Assembly (NCBI GenBank): GCA_020024085.1
Contig: JAHHUG010000010.1
Location: 1 to 25,486, forward strand
Reading direction: 5' to 3'
Length of the DNA stretch: 25,486 nucleotides
Source of the DNA: Christensenellaceae bacterium
GTDB lineage: Bacteria; Bacillota; Clostridia; Christensenellales; CAAEEZ01
Shown here: piece by piece, positions 7,279 through 15,370 of the stretch
How positions within the stretch are numbered: the first letter of the stretch is position 1
Layout of the letters: the number at the start of each line of letters is the position of its first letter
The notes under the pieces: model-generated
Seen by the model: only the letters and a program-made list of their open reading frames with translations
What the model was told of the DNA's origin: nothing
The model's database searches: none
Translations under genes and position numbers: made by a program

Positions 7279-8739
7279 TTATATTACCTCGTCATATTCT
7301 ATTTCCATACCACTTATATTGCACATTCCAAAACCCGAAATTGAAAATCCTATTTGTTTACCTTTTTTCATAACCTTAATTTCACTAAGTTTATTACTTC
7401 CTGCGACCTGAAATTCGTATTTTGTGCCATCAATATTCAATACAAAATTTATATTATTTTTAGTAATTATTCTAATTTTTCTAATATATTTTATTTTATC
7501 ATAATTACCTAAATAAGAGTTTATAGTGTCATATTGAAATTTTAAGTCCTTATTATATAATTTACCGTTAAAATTAAACATACACACTTTACCCACCGTA
7601 TCATTATTTAATAACACTAATGAGTTTGTTGTATGATTAACTTTAACAGGTGTCATATCTCTAATACTGATACCCTTATTAATTTCCAAAATGTCCTTTT
7701 CTATATCGTATACAATTACACGATTATTGATTGAACCACTCTCGCCCTTATCGTAATTTGTACCAATATAAGCAAGTAAATATTTATTGTCCATACTGCT
7801 TGAAACAAGGGTTTCGTCAAGTATAAAAGTAGTTTCACTAATATTTTTTGCAACCTGTTTTACACTATATCCATCAAAAATATACAAACCAAAGTTTGTT
7901 AAAAATACTATTTTATCCATTACCTGACAAATAGAATTGTCATAGATTTTACCACTGATTTCAAGCACTTTTGTAAGCTCAAAATTTCGTTGGTCACCTA
8001 TTGCAGTAAGCCTATAAATACCATGCTCTCTAAAGATATAAACATAGTCATTAAAACTTATTACTTTAAGGGTTCTACCAAGCTTATCAGCAAACTTAAT
8101 ATACCCTGCCTCGCTTAAAGATACATTCCAGTTTACAGGATTATAGTCATCAGAAAACCACACATCGCCCTCTTTATAAGTGCTTACAAATATTCTGCCA
8201 TAATGTTCGGTAATTGATGTAATTCTTGGAGCATCATATATTGTGGTCATTTTTTCGCCATCGTACATTTTTAGGCACATATTTTTTGAACAAAATAGTA
8301 TTACATCGCTATTGTTGTACCTATAATTTATTGCAGATACATTATCAATAGAGTTTATATTTTCAATCAATTTGTACTGATTTGATGGTCTATAAATCGA
8401 AGTTTCGTAAAACTCGCCACTCTTTGTACGGACAATCAAACGGTTATCTACAACATTTTTCTTTCTATCGTACCTATAATATACAAACAGCTGTTTACCC
8501 ACCTTGCCAGGTATTTCGGGTAAATGAAAATATCCTTGTGGACCGAATGTAATTTTTGCCTCTTCAAGCCCAACTCCACCCGTCAATTTGCCTCCATCAA
8601 TGTGTAAATTTTGCATATATTTTGGTGTGGAATAGTTCATCAGTAGCTCGTTTGCTTTATCGTCCATTTGATTAAAGTTACAAATTTTTATGGTTTTTTT
8701 TCTAGTTCTTAGTGGTTTAATTATTTTATCATTGAACAC
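7279..8739 (-). CDS. P22 gp10-like packaged-DNA stabilisation / tail hub protein (beta-propeller)
   Basis: A 486-residue, beta-rich protein with repeated strand-turn units and the stretch DVWFSDDYNPVNWN. This is followed by a region of the type VISFNDYVYIFREHGIYRL, which resembles the propeller of P22 gp10 and related plug proteins that seal the portal vertex after packaging. The C-terminus (FGMCNISGMEIEYDEV) is typical of such phage hub proteins. The length is close to gp10 (about 470). The upstream GTG at 8748 lies inside the AGGAGG sequence, so the start is taken as the GTG three codons on. That GTG is eight bases after AGGAGG and overlaps the previous stop as TAGTG. Its position after the head-completion gene matches P22 order (gp4 then gp10). 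Assignment is from synteny and fold pattern, without an alignment. Confidence 0.7.
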   Translation of the reverse strand: MFNDKIIKPLRTRKKTIKICNFNQMDDKANELLMNYSTPKYMQNLHIDGGKLTGGVGLEEAKITFGPQGYFHLPEIPGKVGKQLFVYYRYDRKKNVVDNRLIVRTKSGEFYETSIYRPSNQYKLIENINSIDNVSAINYRYNNSDVILFCSKNMCLKMYDGEKMTTIYDAPRITSITEHYGRIFVSTYKEGDVWFSDDYNPVNWNVSLSEAGYIKFADKLGRTLKVISFNDYVYIFREHGIYRLTAIGDQRNFELTKVLEISGKIYDNSICQVMDKIVFLTNFGLYIFDGYSVKQVAKNISETTFILDETLVSSSMDNKYLLAYIGTNYDKGESGSINNRVIVYDIEKDILEINKGISIRDMTPVKVNHTTNSLVLLNNDTVGKVCMFNFNGKLYNKDLKFQYDTINSYLGNYDKIKYIRKIRIITKNNINFVLNIDGTKYEFQVAGSNKLSEIKVMKKGKQIGFSISGFGMCNISGMEIEYDEVI

Positions 8740-9284
8740 TAAAACCACCTCCTAGGTTTTACCATTATGTCAGTTTTCTTCCTTAACAAGCTCTTTAGTC
8801 CCTCTTTGTATCTTCTTTCAAAGTTGACACTTTCATCAAAAAGGTTGTTGATTATGCAATACTCTGCACAAATTCCTAAAGCAAATAATTTGCCAGTCAG
8901 TCTACCATCTATTTCTACAATACTATCAAGTTTCAGCTCTGGCAAAACATAACTATATGTAATTTCAGCTTCGGTTACATCTGCATAAATTCCTAGTGCA
9001 TCGGTTTTATATTTTACATTGCCATTGTTATACAAGCCGTAAATATCAATAAGCCTTTCCTCAAGCTCGCTATAAGAGATAAAACCATTATTAAAATGTA
9101 TCCTTTCCGACTTGAAAGCAGGAAAATAATCGCTAAAAAGCTCTTGATATGTAAGGTTAGCACATCTTAGCAAAGTTTTCAGTTCTGGAACAGTTTGCTC
9201 GGTAACACTTTTATCATCAAGGTCTATTTTGTCATCATATCCAAGATATAAAATTGCATATTTTAATACACTTCGTGTTGTCAT
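8739..9284 (-). CDS. Phage head-completion / head-tail adaptor protein (gp4-like position)
   Basis: A 181-residue, mostly helical protein with a compact N-terminal helix (SVLKYAILYLGYDD), a central beta-containing part with conserved-looking acidic loops (YADVTEAEITYSYVLPELKL), an internal helix ending GICAEYCIINNLFDES, and a basic end PRRWF. Adaptor proteins that attach below the portal in podovirus and siphovirus heads have this size and layout, and it sits between the capsid protein and the gp10-like gene as P22 gp4 does. The chosen ATG has GAGG five bases upstream; a GTG two codons earlier overlaps that site and is rejected. The ribosome binding site of the next gene is embedded in the codons for its last residues. 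The exact function is inferred from position. Confidence 0.65.
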   Translation of the reverse strand: MTTRSVLKYAILYLGYDDKIDLDDKSVTEQTVPELKTLLRCANLTYQELFSDYFPAFKSERIHFNNGFISYSELEERLIDIYGLYNNGNVKYKTDALGIYADVTEAEITYSYVLPELKLDSIVEIDGRLTGKLFALGICAEYCIINNLFDESVNFERRYKEGLKSLLRKKTDIMVKPRRWF

Positions 9285-9292
9285 ATTCACCT

Positions 9293-9592
9293 CTAAATTT
9301 TTGCCAACTCTTTCAAAATATCCATTCTATCCTGCCTTTGTCTATTAGCAGTTGATTTTTCAATTTTCTCATTGTTTTTATCAATTTCTTGTTGCAAATA
9401 CTCTAAATTTTTGATTTGTGTTTTTAGAATATAATCGTAAGTTCTTGAATCTAGTGATTCAAATGGTAATACAAGTTGTAAAATGTTGTTACAATACAAT
9501 TTATATTTGCCATCATAATACAACTCGTAATTACTATTGATATTTTTTATTCTGTCGGCAATATCAAATACATCATTTGTTATTTTTATCAT
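9293..9592 (-). CDS. Small conserved phage-operon protein, function unknown
   Basis: A 99-residue protein with a short N-terminal alpha/beta part containing YELYYDGKYKLYCNN, then LPFESLDSRTYDYILKTQI, then a charged helix. The phrase SLDSRTYDYILKTQ and the following helix with regular Glu/Lys/Asn repeats look like small proteins I associate with structural operons of Firmicutes prophages, but I cannot name a family. A strong GAGGGTGGG ribosome binding site precedes the ATG. It lies between the capsid and adaptor genes, 25 nt after the capsid stop, and its stop is about eight bases before the adaptor ATG. A small head-associated or assembly role is possible. Confidence 0.6.
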   Translation of the reverse strand: MIKITNDVFDIADRIKNINSNYELYYDGKYKLYCNNILQLVLPFESLDSRTYDYILKTQIKNLEYLQQEIDKNNEKIEKSTANRQRQDRMDILKELAKI

Positions 9593-9617
9593 TTCCCACC
9601 CTCACTTACCCGTAAAA

Positions 9618-10790
9618 TTAGGCTAAAATGTTAGTAATTTTGGCTTGACCTTGAGGTCTATCGCAAATAATATCGGCATATTTTACAAGGGTTGCAGTAT
9701 AAACTGGCTTGTTAGCAACTTGCTTTAGAACATTGCCTCTTTCGCCCTCTAACCATCTCCAATCGCAAAGTTGGTGCATCTTGAAGTCGTTACTATTAAG
9801 GATATACATATCGTTATCTGGGCAGAATCTATCCACAACAACTGGAATACCATTGTAGCTGATTGCCTTAAATCCACCATCAAGATTTAGATAATCAACA
9901 TTTGTTCTAGTACCCTCAAGAGATTGAAGATACTTTCTTCTTGCCTTGTATGAAGTCAAAATAATATCCACATTGCCACCGGTAGTTTCTTCAACATGGT
10001 CGATAACTTCTTGAATAATATCACTATTAATTGTTTTACCTGCACTCTTTTCAAATGGAGTAAGGAAAGTATAATCTGCTCTTTTTAATCCGTATAGGTC
10101 ATTTTTTGAGAAGATTGCACCAAGACCTGTTAGTTCGCTATCTTTTGAACCTTGCACATATAATCCATATGTATTGTTAAGTGTAGCAATAGAAATAACT
10201 CTATCAACAGTGACCTTGTTGCTATTTCTATCAATAGATACAATACGAAGTGCATCGTGACCTGATACAGCACTAGCCTCTGCATTTTTGCAGATATCTA
10301 CAATCATACCCTCTACAAGATATTTTGTATCTTCAACAATAAAACTTCTGTTATCGGATTGCTTTGCACCAAGTTTTGTAAGTAAGCCTGAACCATCGCC
10401 GTAAAGCATTCTGCCAAAGTTTGCTTTAGCATTGTTTAGTAAGCCTTCCATTTCACTATTAAGTAGGTTTACAAATGCACCTGTGTTGTTTTGGCTAGCC
10501 CTAATTGCCTTGTCGCTAAGCTCGATTTTACCATAGAAGTTTTTAAGTGTTAAGGTGAAGTTTGCATAGTTGTTGCCACCAGCTTTTGGAAGGTCAGCTG
10601 TTTCTGTTGAAGCACCAACACCACCATTCAAGCCGTACATAGCTAGTTTTTTAATCTCTTTACCCCATACATCACTAGATGTTTGCTCAATTTTTGCCAT
10701 AAATGGATTAACAGATGTGTTAAGTTGCTCTGCTAATACACCTAAATATACTGTTTTTAAAGCATCTTCTGCTGTTTGAATTGTAATCAT
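9618..10790 (-). CDS. Phage major capsid protein (probable HK97 fold)
   Basis: A 390-residue protein of the size and pattern of phage coat proteins. The N-terminus is a helix (TAEDALKTVYLGVLAEQLN). A central stretch, FGKIELSDKAIRASQNNTGAF-like, and a helix ending FGRMLYGDGSG fit the N-arm/E-loop/spine-helix order. An insertion-like beta domain follows (about 150-235), then DIILTSYKARRKYLQSL, YNGIPVVVDRFCPDNDMYIL and DWRWLEGERG, the usual C-terminal arrangement around the P-domain and A-loop. There is no prohead protease or N-terminal delta domain; a separate scaffold gene lies immediately upstream. AGGAG precedes the ATG and overlaps the scaffold stop. The protein family cannot be assigned more finely without a search, but capsid identity is well supported by order and composition. 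Confidence 0.85.
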   Translation of the reverse strand: MITIQTAEDALKTVYLGVLAEQLNTSVNPFMAKIEQTSSDVWGKEIKKLAMYGLNGGVGASTETADLPKAGGNNYANFTLTLKNFYGKIELSDKAIRASQNNTGAFVNLLNSEMEGLLNNAKANFGRMLYGDGSGLLTKLGAKQSDNRSFIVEDTKYLVEGMIVDICKNAEASAVSGHDALRIVSIDRNSNKVTVDRVISIATLNNTYGLYVQGSKDSELTGLGAIFSKNDLYGLKRADYTFLTPFEKSAGKTINSDIIQEVIDHVEETTGGNVDIILTSYKARRKYLQSLEGTRTNVDYLNLDGGFKAISYNGIPVVVDRFCPDNDMYILNSNDFKMHQLCDWRWLEGERGNVLKQVANKPVYTATLVKYADIICDRPQGQAKITNILA

Positions 10791-10798
10791 ATTTTCTC

Positions 10799-11443
10799 CT
10801 AATTAAATAATTTTTCTACAAACTTGCCACAGTCCCTAATGCTCTTTGGCTTATTGTTGGGACTAGTTGCGAAGTTTCCACCCTCGCCAATCAAATCGAC
10901 TGGACCAAGGGTTTTAAGGTTGGATAGGTAAGAGGTAATTATTTTGTTAGTTACCTCCGGATTACTATAAATATACCTATCCAAAAATTCGCTATCGGTA
11001 GCTAGTTTTTCATAAGGTACAATTAGCTTTTTTAAGGCTCTACTATATGCAATATCAAGTGCATTGTCCTCATTTTGAATGGTTTTATCCTCTCTAAATT
11101 CTTGAACAATTTGTTCTGCATATTGCTCGGCATCGGGGTTTTTAGTTAAAAAATTGTCCACTTTGTCCTGCCAAGATATTGTTTTATTCTCGTATTCAGC
11201 TAGTTTTTGTGACCTTTTGGTAAACTCTGCCTCAAGCGATTTGTACGCTTTTTGTAGTTCTTCAACACTACTAAATTTGCCTAAAGAATGCTTATTATCC
11301 AAGGTTTGCGAGCTGTCTACTTGAGCACAGTTATTCAAAGTAGCATCTTCGCCCTTGTCCAATTCCTCGTAGTCTGTCATGCCTAAATCCATAACCTTTG
11401 CATCGGTACTTGAGTTTTGGTTTAATTTGCTTTGTTCTTCCAT
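10799..11443 (-). CDS. Phage capsid scaffolding protein
   Basis: A 214-residue hydrophilic protein between portal and capsid genes, the normal place for a scaffold. The first 55 residues are acidic and low-complexity. The stretch GKFSSVEELQKAYKSLEAEF (about 55-74), continuing into TKRSQKLAEYE, is the typical start of the helical region in scaffolds of this phage type. Helices follow to residue 180, and a basic/aromatic C-terminus (RDCGKFVEKLFN) could bind coat protein. The start encoding MEEQSK has GAGGAGAG seven bases upstream; an in-frame ATG 48 nt earlier lies inside the portal gene and has no good site. It begins 13 nt after the portal stop. The scaffold would guide coat assembly and then leave the shell. 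Confidence 0.82.
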   Translation of the reverse strand: MEEQSKLNQNSSTDAKVMDLGMTDYEELDKGEDATLNNCAQVDSSQTLDNKHSLGKFSSVEELQKAYKSLEAEFTKRSQKLAEYENKTISWQDKVDNFLTKNPDAEQYAEQIVQEFREDKTIQNEDNALDIAYSRALKKLIVPYEKLATDSEFLDRYIYSNPEVTNKIITSYLSNLKTLGPVDLIGEGGNFATSPNNKPKSIRDCGKFVEKLFN

Positions 11444-11456
11444 AGTAATCTCTCCT

Positions 11457-13292
11457 CTATACTTCACTAGCAAGCATTTTATGGCTTGCAATGTGTTCGA
11501 CTAAATTGTTTTTATGTTCTATATTTTTCTCGTGGTCTTCTGTAAGTAAATACTTGATGTGTTCATCAATATGAAGTTTGTGGTCATCATAGGTATCAGC
11601 AAGTGTAAGCTCTGTTTTCAAGCTCTCGTTTTCCTTGATTGCCTTTTTGATGTGAAGTTGCTCAATATCCATAGCAGACTCCCAGTTACCAAAACCAAGC
11701 ATCTCCAAGGCTCTAGTTTTGTTTCTACTAGAAATCACACCATTTTCATCGGCAAGAATACCCATTCTAAGTAGTTCTAGCACCATACTTCTACGGCTTG
11801 CAAGGGTATCGGTCAACTCATTATCAGCATCAAAAACTAAATCATCAGAAGTAAGTTCGTTGGCATTAAAGCTAGCAAGTTCCACCTCTCCGTTGTCGCC
11901 TGCAATCCTCTTCATACGGATTTTGCCACCATAAGTACGGTACAATCTAATAATTTGCTCACCAATCTTTTTAACAGCTTGACGAAGGAAATCGGCAGTA
12001 ATAGAAATTCTTGTATCATCTTGCTCAATAAGCAATGAAATAGCAACACCACTTGTAACATTTGCTGGCATCTTTGAGTACTTCATAATCTCGCTGACAC
12101 CACTTACCATTACAAACTCGTTAAGCAATCTCTCCTCTTCGTAATGGAAATCATTTGGCACTTTGCCTGGGTCAAGAAGTGTTGGTGGCATACTGCCTTG
12201 CCTATAAATAAGTACTTTTCCTGGGCTAAGTCCCTCCTCCTCCAAGTTATCGGTATCAACAGAGCCATCTTCTACTGCAAGCACTCCCATACTGATACGA
12301 TTCAAAAATTCGTGCTTTCTATTTTTTACTGCATTGTATGCCCTTTGAATAGGAATACATCTTTCAATTACGCTAGAACCAAAAAAGCAACCTGCAACAT
12401 TAAGTGACACTTGCTTTACAAAAGGATAACCTTTCGTATTATTTTTTTGGTTAATGTATGGTAACTCGCCATAATAAAGTAGCTCATCGCCTGCAACAAT
12501 AATCAATTCGCCATTAGGTTTATCAACGGTTGGTGCAATATACTTTTCAATAACAACCACACTATCCTCAACAGTGCTATCCGTTACCTTTGGTACTGTT
12601 GAGTTGTAGCCAAGTCCACCCACAACGGTAGAATTACTCATTGTAAATACATTAATTGTTTCACCCTTGACCTTTTTGTGCCAAATAGACTCAACTTCCT
12701 TAGATGTGTAGACTTTTGCATGAATAATTGAGGGTTGCATTTCCACATCATTAATAGACAAGTTCTCTGGATAAATCTCGTATGGTGGGCAAACAATGAT
12801 TTTGATATCGCCCTCTTTAATAGGCTTATTATTATCAAGTCCCACAGTTTCGCCCAAGTTTTTGTCCCAAACAACCTTATAAAAACAAGTACCAGTTACC
12901 TCACTCCACATATTTGCAGAGGTTATAAGGTCGGTAAGGTTGTTTTCGTTACAAATACTCCTAAGTAGTTTTGTACTGAACTTTGCTGAATTTACATCAA
13001 CTTCATCGCTTGTGTTAGGTCTAACAGATACACCACTTTTTACCCTACCAAGTTTTGCAAGTCTAGTTTCAAGAATAGGTGCGATATGATTAAAAACCTC
13101 TCTTTCTTGCCAAAAATATTGCTTTGGATAATCTTCCACATTGCCTAGTGGAGTGATATCGCAGTACTGGTCTCCTATTACAAAATTCATATTAAGTCGC
13201 CATTTGTTTTCAAAAGGTCTTCTGTCGTTTTTTCTTTTTTTGAAGTCCTCTTTAACAGCCTCAACAATCTGTTCTTTTAATTTTTCATTCAT
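11457..13292 (-). CDS. Phage portal protein, P22-like
   Basis: A 611-residue portal protein, which forms the dodecameric ring at one vertex through which DNA is packaged and leaves. The region reading IPIQRAYNAVKNRKHEFLNR, then SMGVLAVEDGSVD and EEEGLSPGKVLIYRQGS, is typical of the P22-type portal core. Before it come beta-rich wing segments (PPYEIYPENL and onwards). After it, a helical crown-side region includes AVKKIGEQIIRLYRTYGGK. P22 portal is about 725 residues; this version lacks a long C-terminal barrel. The start encoding MNEKLKEQ has GGAGAG seven bases upstream and overlaps the previous gene by eight bases; an earlier in-frame ATG is rejected. It is followed directly by the scaffold gene. 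Confidence 0.85.
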   Translation of the reverse strand: MNEKLKEQIVEAVKEDFKKRKNDRRPFENKWRLNMNFVIGDQYCDITPLGNVEDYPKQYFWQEREVFNHIAPILETRLAKLGRVKSGVSVRPNTSDEVDVNSAKFSTKLLRSICNENNLTDLITSANMWSEVTGTCFYKVVWDKNLGETVGLDNNKPIKEGDIKIIVCPPYEIYPENLSINDVEMQPSIIHAKVYTSKEVESIWHKKVKGETINVFTMSNSTVVGGLGYNSTVPKVTDSTVEDSVVVIEKYIAPTVDKPNGELIIVAGDELLYYGELPYINQKNNTKGYPFVKQVSLNVAGCFFGSSVIERCIPIQRAYNAVKNRKHEFLNRISMGVLAVEDGSVDTDNLEEEGLSPGKVLIYRQGSMPPTLLDPGKVPNDFHYEEERLLNEFVMVSGVSEIMKYSKMPANVTSGVAISLLIEQDDTRISITADFLRQAVKKIGEQIIRLYRTYGGKIRMKRIAGDNGEVELASFNANELTSDDLVFDADNELTDTLASRRSMVLELLRMGILADENGVISSRNKTRALEMLGFGNWESAMDIEQLHIKKAIKENESLKTELTLADTYDDHKLHIDEHIKYLLTEDHEKNIEHKNNLVEHIASHKMLASEV

Positions 13293-13506
13293 TAGTTTCT
13301 CTCCTTCTATTTGCCCTAACAATCACATTTTCGATAGATTTAGGGATAGTATATTTTGCTAATTCTTCATATAATTTTGTTTTACATTTGTCGCAAATAT
13401 AAATAGGATTACCTCTACCACTTGTAGAAGTAACCACATAATTTGCTTGCCTATTGCATAGTGGCATACTGCAACTATTTTCTGTTTTTACCTTTGTTAC
13501 CCTCAA
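13285..13506 (-). CDS. Small zinc-ribbon protein in the phage operon
   Basis: A 73-residue protein with cysteines at 12, 17, 38 and 41 (CSMPLC then CDKC), forming a probable single zinc site of zinc-ribbon or treble-clef type, and a basic C-terminus ending RANRRRETNE. The start is a TTG, with GAGGAG about eight bases upstream; no ATG or GTG in frame fits better. It overlaps the end of the preceding gene by 32 nt and the portal start by eight bases. Similar small Cys-containing proteins occur between terminase and portal in Firmicutes prophages, but their role is not known to me. Nucleic-acid binding or a packaging accessory role is possible. Confidence 0.6.
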   Translation of the reverse strand: MRVTKVKTENSCSMPLCNRQANYVVTSTSGRGNPIYICDKCKTKLYEELAKYTIPKSIENVIVRANRRRETNE

Positions 13507-13762
13507 TTTTCAGCTCCTCAATTAGTTCTTTTTTTATTTTCAATAGTTCCTCATCGGACATATTTTCATAGTCATTTTCGCCTTCAGTAAGCTCTAAATA
13601 AGTCTTTAATGCAGTAAGGTCAGGAGGGATATATTTTTTTGTTATCTTTCGTTTTGAAAGTTGTTCAACCCCCTCGTTATCCACCACATATTCCTCACTT
13701 ACTTCGCTCACATTATACCCAACAGCTTTTTTAAGTAGCGATTTGAGTAATTTATCTTCCAT
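13475..13762 (-). CDS. Small conserved phage protein downstream of the large terminase, function unknown
   Basis: A 95-residue acidic/basic mixed protein. The N-terminus has a helix (KLLKSLLKKAVGY), then a probable beta hairpin (VSEEYVVDNEGVEQLSKRKI), the phrase KKYIPPDLTALKTYLEL, and a C-terminal helix with SDEELLKIKKELIEELK. The hairpin plus PPD plus helix order matches small proteins that accompany phage terminases in Firmicutes; I know no settled function. AAGGAG is six bases before the ATG, and the gene overlaps the end of terL by 11 nt. It could stand in for the missing small terminase, but it has no helix-turn-helix and comes after, not before, the large subunit. Confidence 0.6.
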   Translation of the reverse strand: MEDKLLKSLLKKAVGYNVSEVSEEYVVDNEGVEQLSKRKITKKYIPPDLTALKTYLELTEGENDYENMSDEELLKIKKELIEELKIEGNKGKNRK

Positions 13763-15179
13763 TTCTACTCCTTGCTCTTTTTATTAATCTTTCCATATCC
13801 TTATCAATATCGTTTTTTTCGTAGGTAGTAACAAGTTCCTTTGGTTTACTCATAATGTAATATCTAAGGTCGTCCATTGCGTGGTCATCAACCTTTCTTA
13901 CAGAGTCGCCATCTTTCCACCAATACGACTTGATTTCCCTAATCATATTTGGACAAGTCCTAAAAATAAACAGTTTGTTATTTTTTAGATACTCCTTTAC
14001 TCTACTAATACCAGTAAACACATCTTTATTGACTTTAGTATTAAGAAGTATCCCGTTATCATAAAAAAGCTCTGCAACACTTTTCATACTTTGCAGAGTT
14101 CTTTGAGTTGATGCACTATCAATAATTCCCCGTAGCCTACCAGCACTATCGTAGTGCCAGTTCAACCTTTTTGCTAGTTCAAAAATCTTTTTAGTGTGGT
14201 AGTCAATATCTCTACCTCTTTCGTACCATTCGCCCACCACATACACATTGCCATCATAATCAGTAGCATAAAAGTGGCACGACAAAGGGTTATTAAGTCC
14301 TGGGTCAATAGAAAATGTATCCTGCCAATCAAAAGGCACATCAAAAGGCTCAATTACATGAATACTTTCTTGAAATTCTGGATACACAAGTCCACATTCC
14401 ACATTGAACTTTCCAAATCTTCGACTGTTAATACTATCTTCAGTTAAGCTACTAGATAGCTCTGCCACCTCGTTTTTATCAAGATACGGGTTATCTGCCC
14501 ACTCCATTTCCTCGTGCCAAACTTCGCTAGAGTTATGCTTATTCAAGTAAATTTCATCATATACCCAAGTAAGCCCCTTCAAAGGAGTCATCGTACCCCA
14601 AATCTCCCCCTTTCTATCAAGCACTCTCATTCGACATTCCTCATAAATATCCTCTGGAGGCTCCTCATCAAACCAAACAAAATCTAGCGAAGCACCTTGA
14701 AACTTTTCTCTACCTTGGTCTATTGATTTAAACCCAATTTTTGATAGTCCACCAAACACATTTCTTACAACGATATAGTCGATTATTCCGTATTCTGCAC
14801 TATCCTTTTTTCCCGACTGCATAACGATATTTTCTATCCACTCTTTTTTAAGATAGCTAAGTACCTTTAGTTGAGCAACCTCTCGTTGCACCTCGTAGGA
14901 TACCGAAACTACCCAGCCAGACACATTTTTTCTATTCTCACGATACGGGTGAATACCTCTTGCCCACCACACCGTTTCAACAGCACCACACTCGGTCTTA
15001 CCCGACCTATTACCACCAAAAACCCACCTGTTTTTCTTTTGGCATCTATGGAATGCCATCTGCTTTTCGTGGATAATATCCTTGTTGTAATTAGACAGTT
15101 TATCTTCCTTTCGTTCCTTCAAAATATTATCTATTTTGTTTATTTTTACTAAAGTTTCCTTTTCTAAATCCGTAAACAT
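13752..15179 (-). CDS. terL: Phage terminase large subunit (packaging ATPase-nuclease)
   Basis: A 475-residue protein with both terminase domains. The ATPase has Walker A GGNRSGKT (55-62), Walker B VWFDEEP (168-174) with the catalytic Glu, and the coupling motif GTMTPLKG (195-202). The C-terminal RNase H-like nuclease has Asp292 in SIDPGLNNP, Asp354 in IIDSAS, and acidic residues in DDHAMDDLRYY (431-441), so all expected metal ligands appear intact. The protein would translocate DNA into the prohead and cut it. It is the first gene of the operon, with AAGGA before the ATG. No small terminase (recognition subunit) is visible upstream; the next gene in that direction on the same strand is a regulator about 1 kb away. 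The intact catalytic residues argue against a decayed remnant. Confidence 0.93.
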   Translation of the reverse strand: MFTDLEKETLVKINKIDNILKERKEDKLSNYNKDIIHEKQMAFHRCQKKNRWVFGGNRSGKTECGAVETVWWARGIHPYRENRKNVSGWVVSVSYEVQREVAQLKVLSYLKKEWIENIVMQSGKKDSAEYGIIDYIVVRNVFGGLSKIGFKSIDQGREKFQGASLDFVWFDEEPPEDIYEECRMRVLDRKGEIWGTMTPLKGLTWVYDEIYLNKHNSSEVWHEEMEWADNPYLDKNEVAELSSSLTEDSINSRRFGKFNVECGLVYPEFQESIHVIEPFDVPFDWQDTFSIDPGLNNPLSCHFYATDYDGNVYVVGEWYERGRDIDYHTKKIFELAKRLNWHYDSAGRLRGIIDSASTQRTLQSMKSVAELFYDNGILLNTKVNKDVFTGISRVKEYLKNNKLFIFRTCPNMIREIKSYWWKDGDSVRKVDDHAMDDLRYYIMSKPKELVTTYEKNDIDKDMERLIKRARSRNGR

Positions 15180-15222
15180 AATATCCTTATATAAAAAATA
15201 ATTCTAAAAATCGCAAAACTAT

Positions 15223-15251
15223 ATTATAAAAGTCGTTTTTATATAATAAAA
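15223..15251 (-). promoter_or_regulatory. Candidate promoter of the phage-derived operon
   Basis: On the minus strand a TATAAT hexamer (15223-15228) lies about 45 nt before the terL start. Seventeen bases further upstream the -35 position (15246-15251) reads TTTTAT, far from consensus. It falls within the first copy of an 18-nt direct repeat (15245-15262). A good -10 with a poor -35 covered by a repeat is what an activator-dependent promoter would look like; this is inference. Confidence 0.45.
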
Positions 15252-15262
15252 TCAGCATAAAA
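15245..15262 (+). repeat. Direct repeat copy 1 in the terL/surface-protein intergenic region
   Basis: AATAAAATCAGCATAAAA, which recurs 47 nt downstream as a 19-nt form with one extra T. It overlaps the candidate -35 position of the terL promoter. It could be an operator or activator site, although the sequence is AT-rich. Confidence 0.45.
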
Positions 15263-15291
15263 GTGATAAATACTGCCTAAAATACTTTGCT

Positions 15292-15310
15292 AATAAAATT
15301 CAGCATAAAA
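15292..15310 (+). repeat. Direct repeat copy 2 in the terL/surface-protein intergenic region
   Basis: AATAAAATTCAGCATAAAA matches copy 1 at all positions except one inserted T. It sits just upstream of the candidate -35 of the divergent plus-strand gene, so one pair of sites could act on both promoters. Confidence 0.45.
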
Positions 15311-15324
15311 TTCAATTTTTATAC

Positions 15325-15353
15325 TTTATTTTTAGTATTTTATGTTGTATAAT
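15325..15353 (+). promoter_or_regulatory. Candidate promoter of the divergent membrane-protein gene
   Basis: TATAAT at 15348-15353 follows a weak TTTATT (15325-15330) with 17-bp spacing, and lies about 18 nt before the gene start. The -10 is consensus and the -35 is poor. Confidence 0.5.
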
Positions 15354-15370
15354 AGTAAATAGAGGTATTT

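Noticed and set aside
15222..15244. Inverted repeat around ATTATAAAA-GTCGT-TTTTATA as an intrinsic terminator
   Set aside because: The stem is purely A/T and would be weak; it overlaps the -10 of the terL promoter, so promoter composition explains it better.
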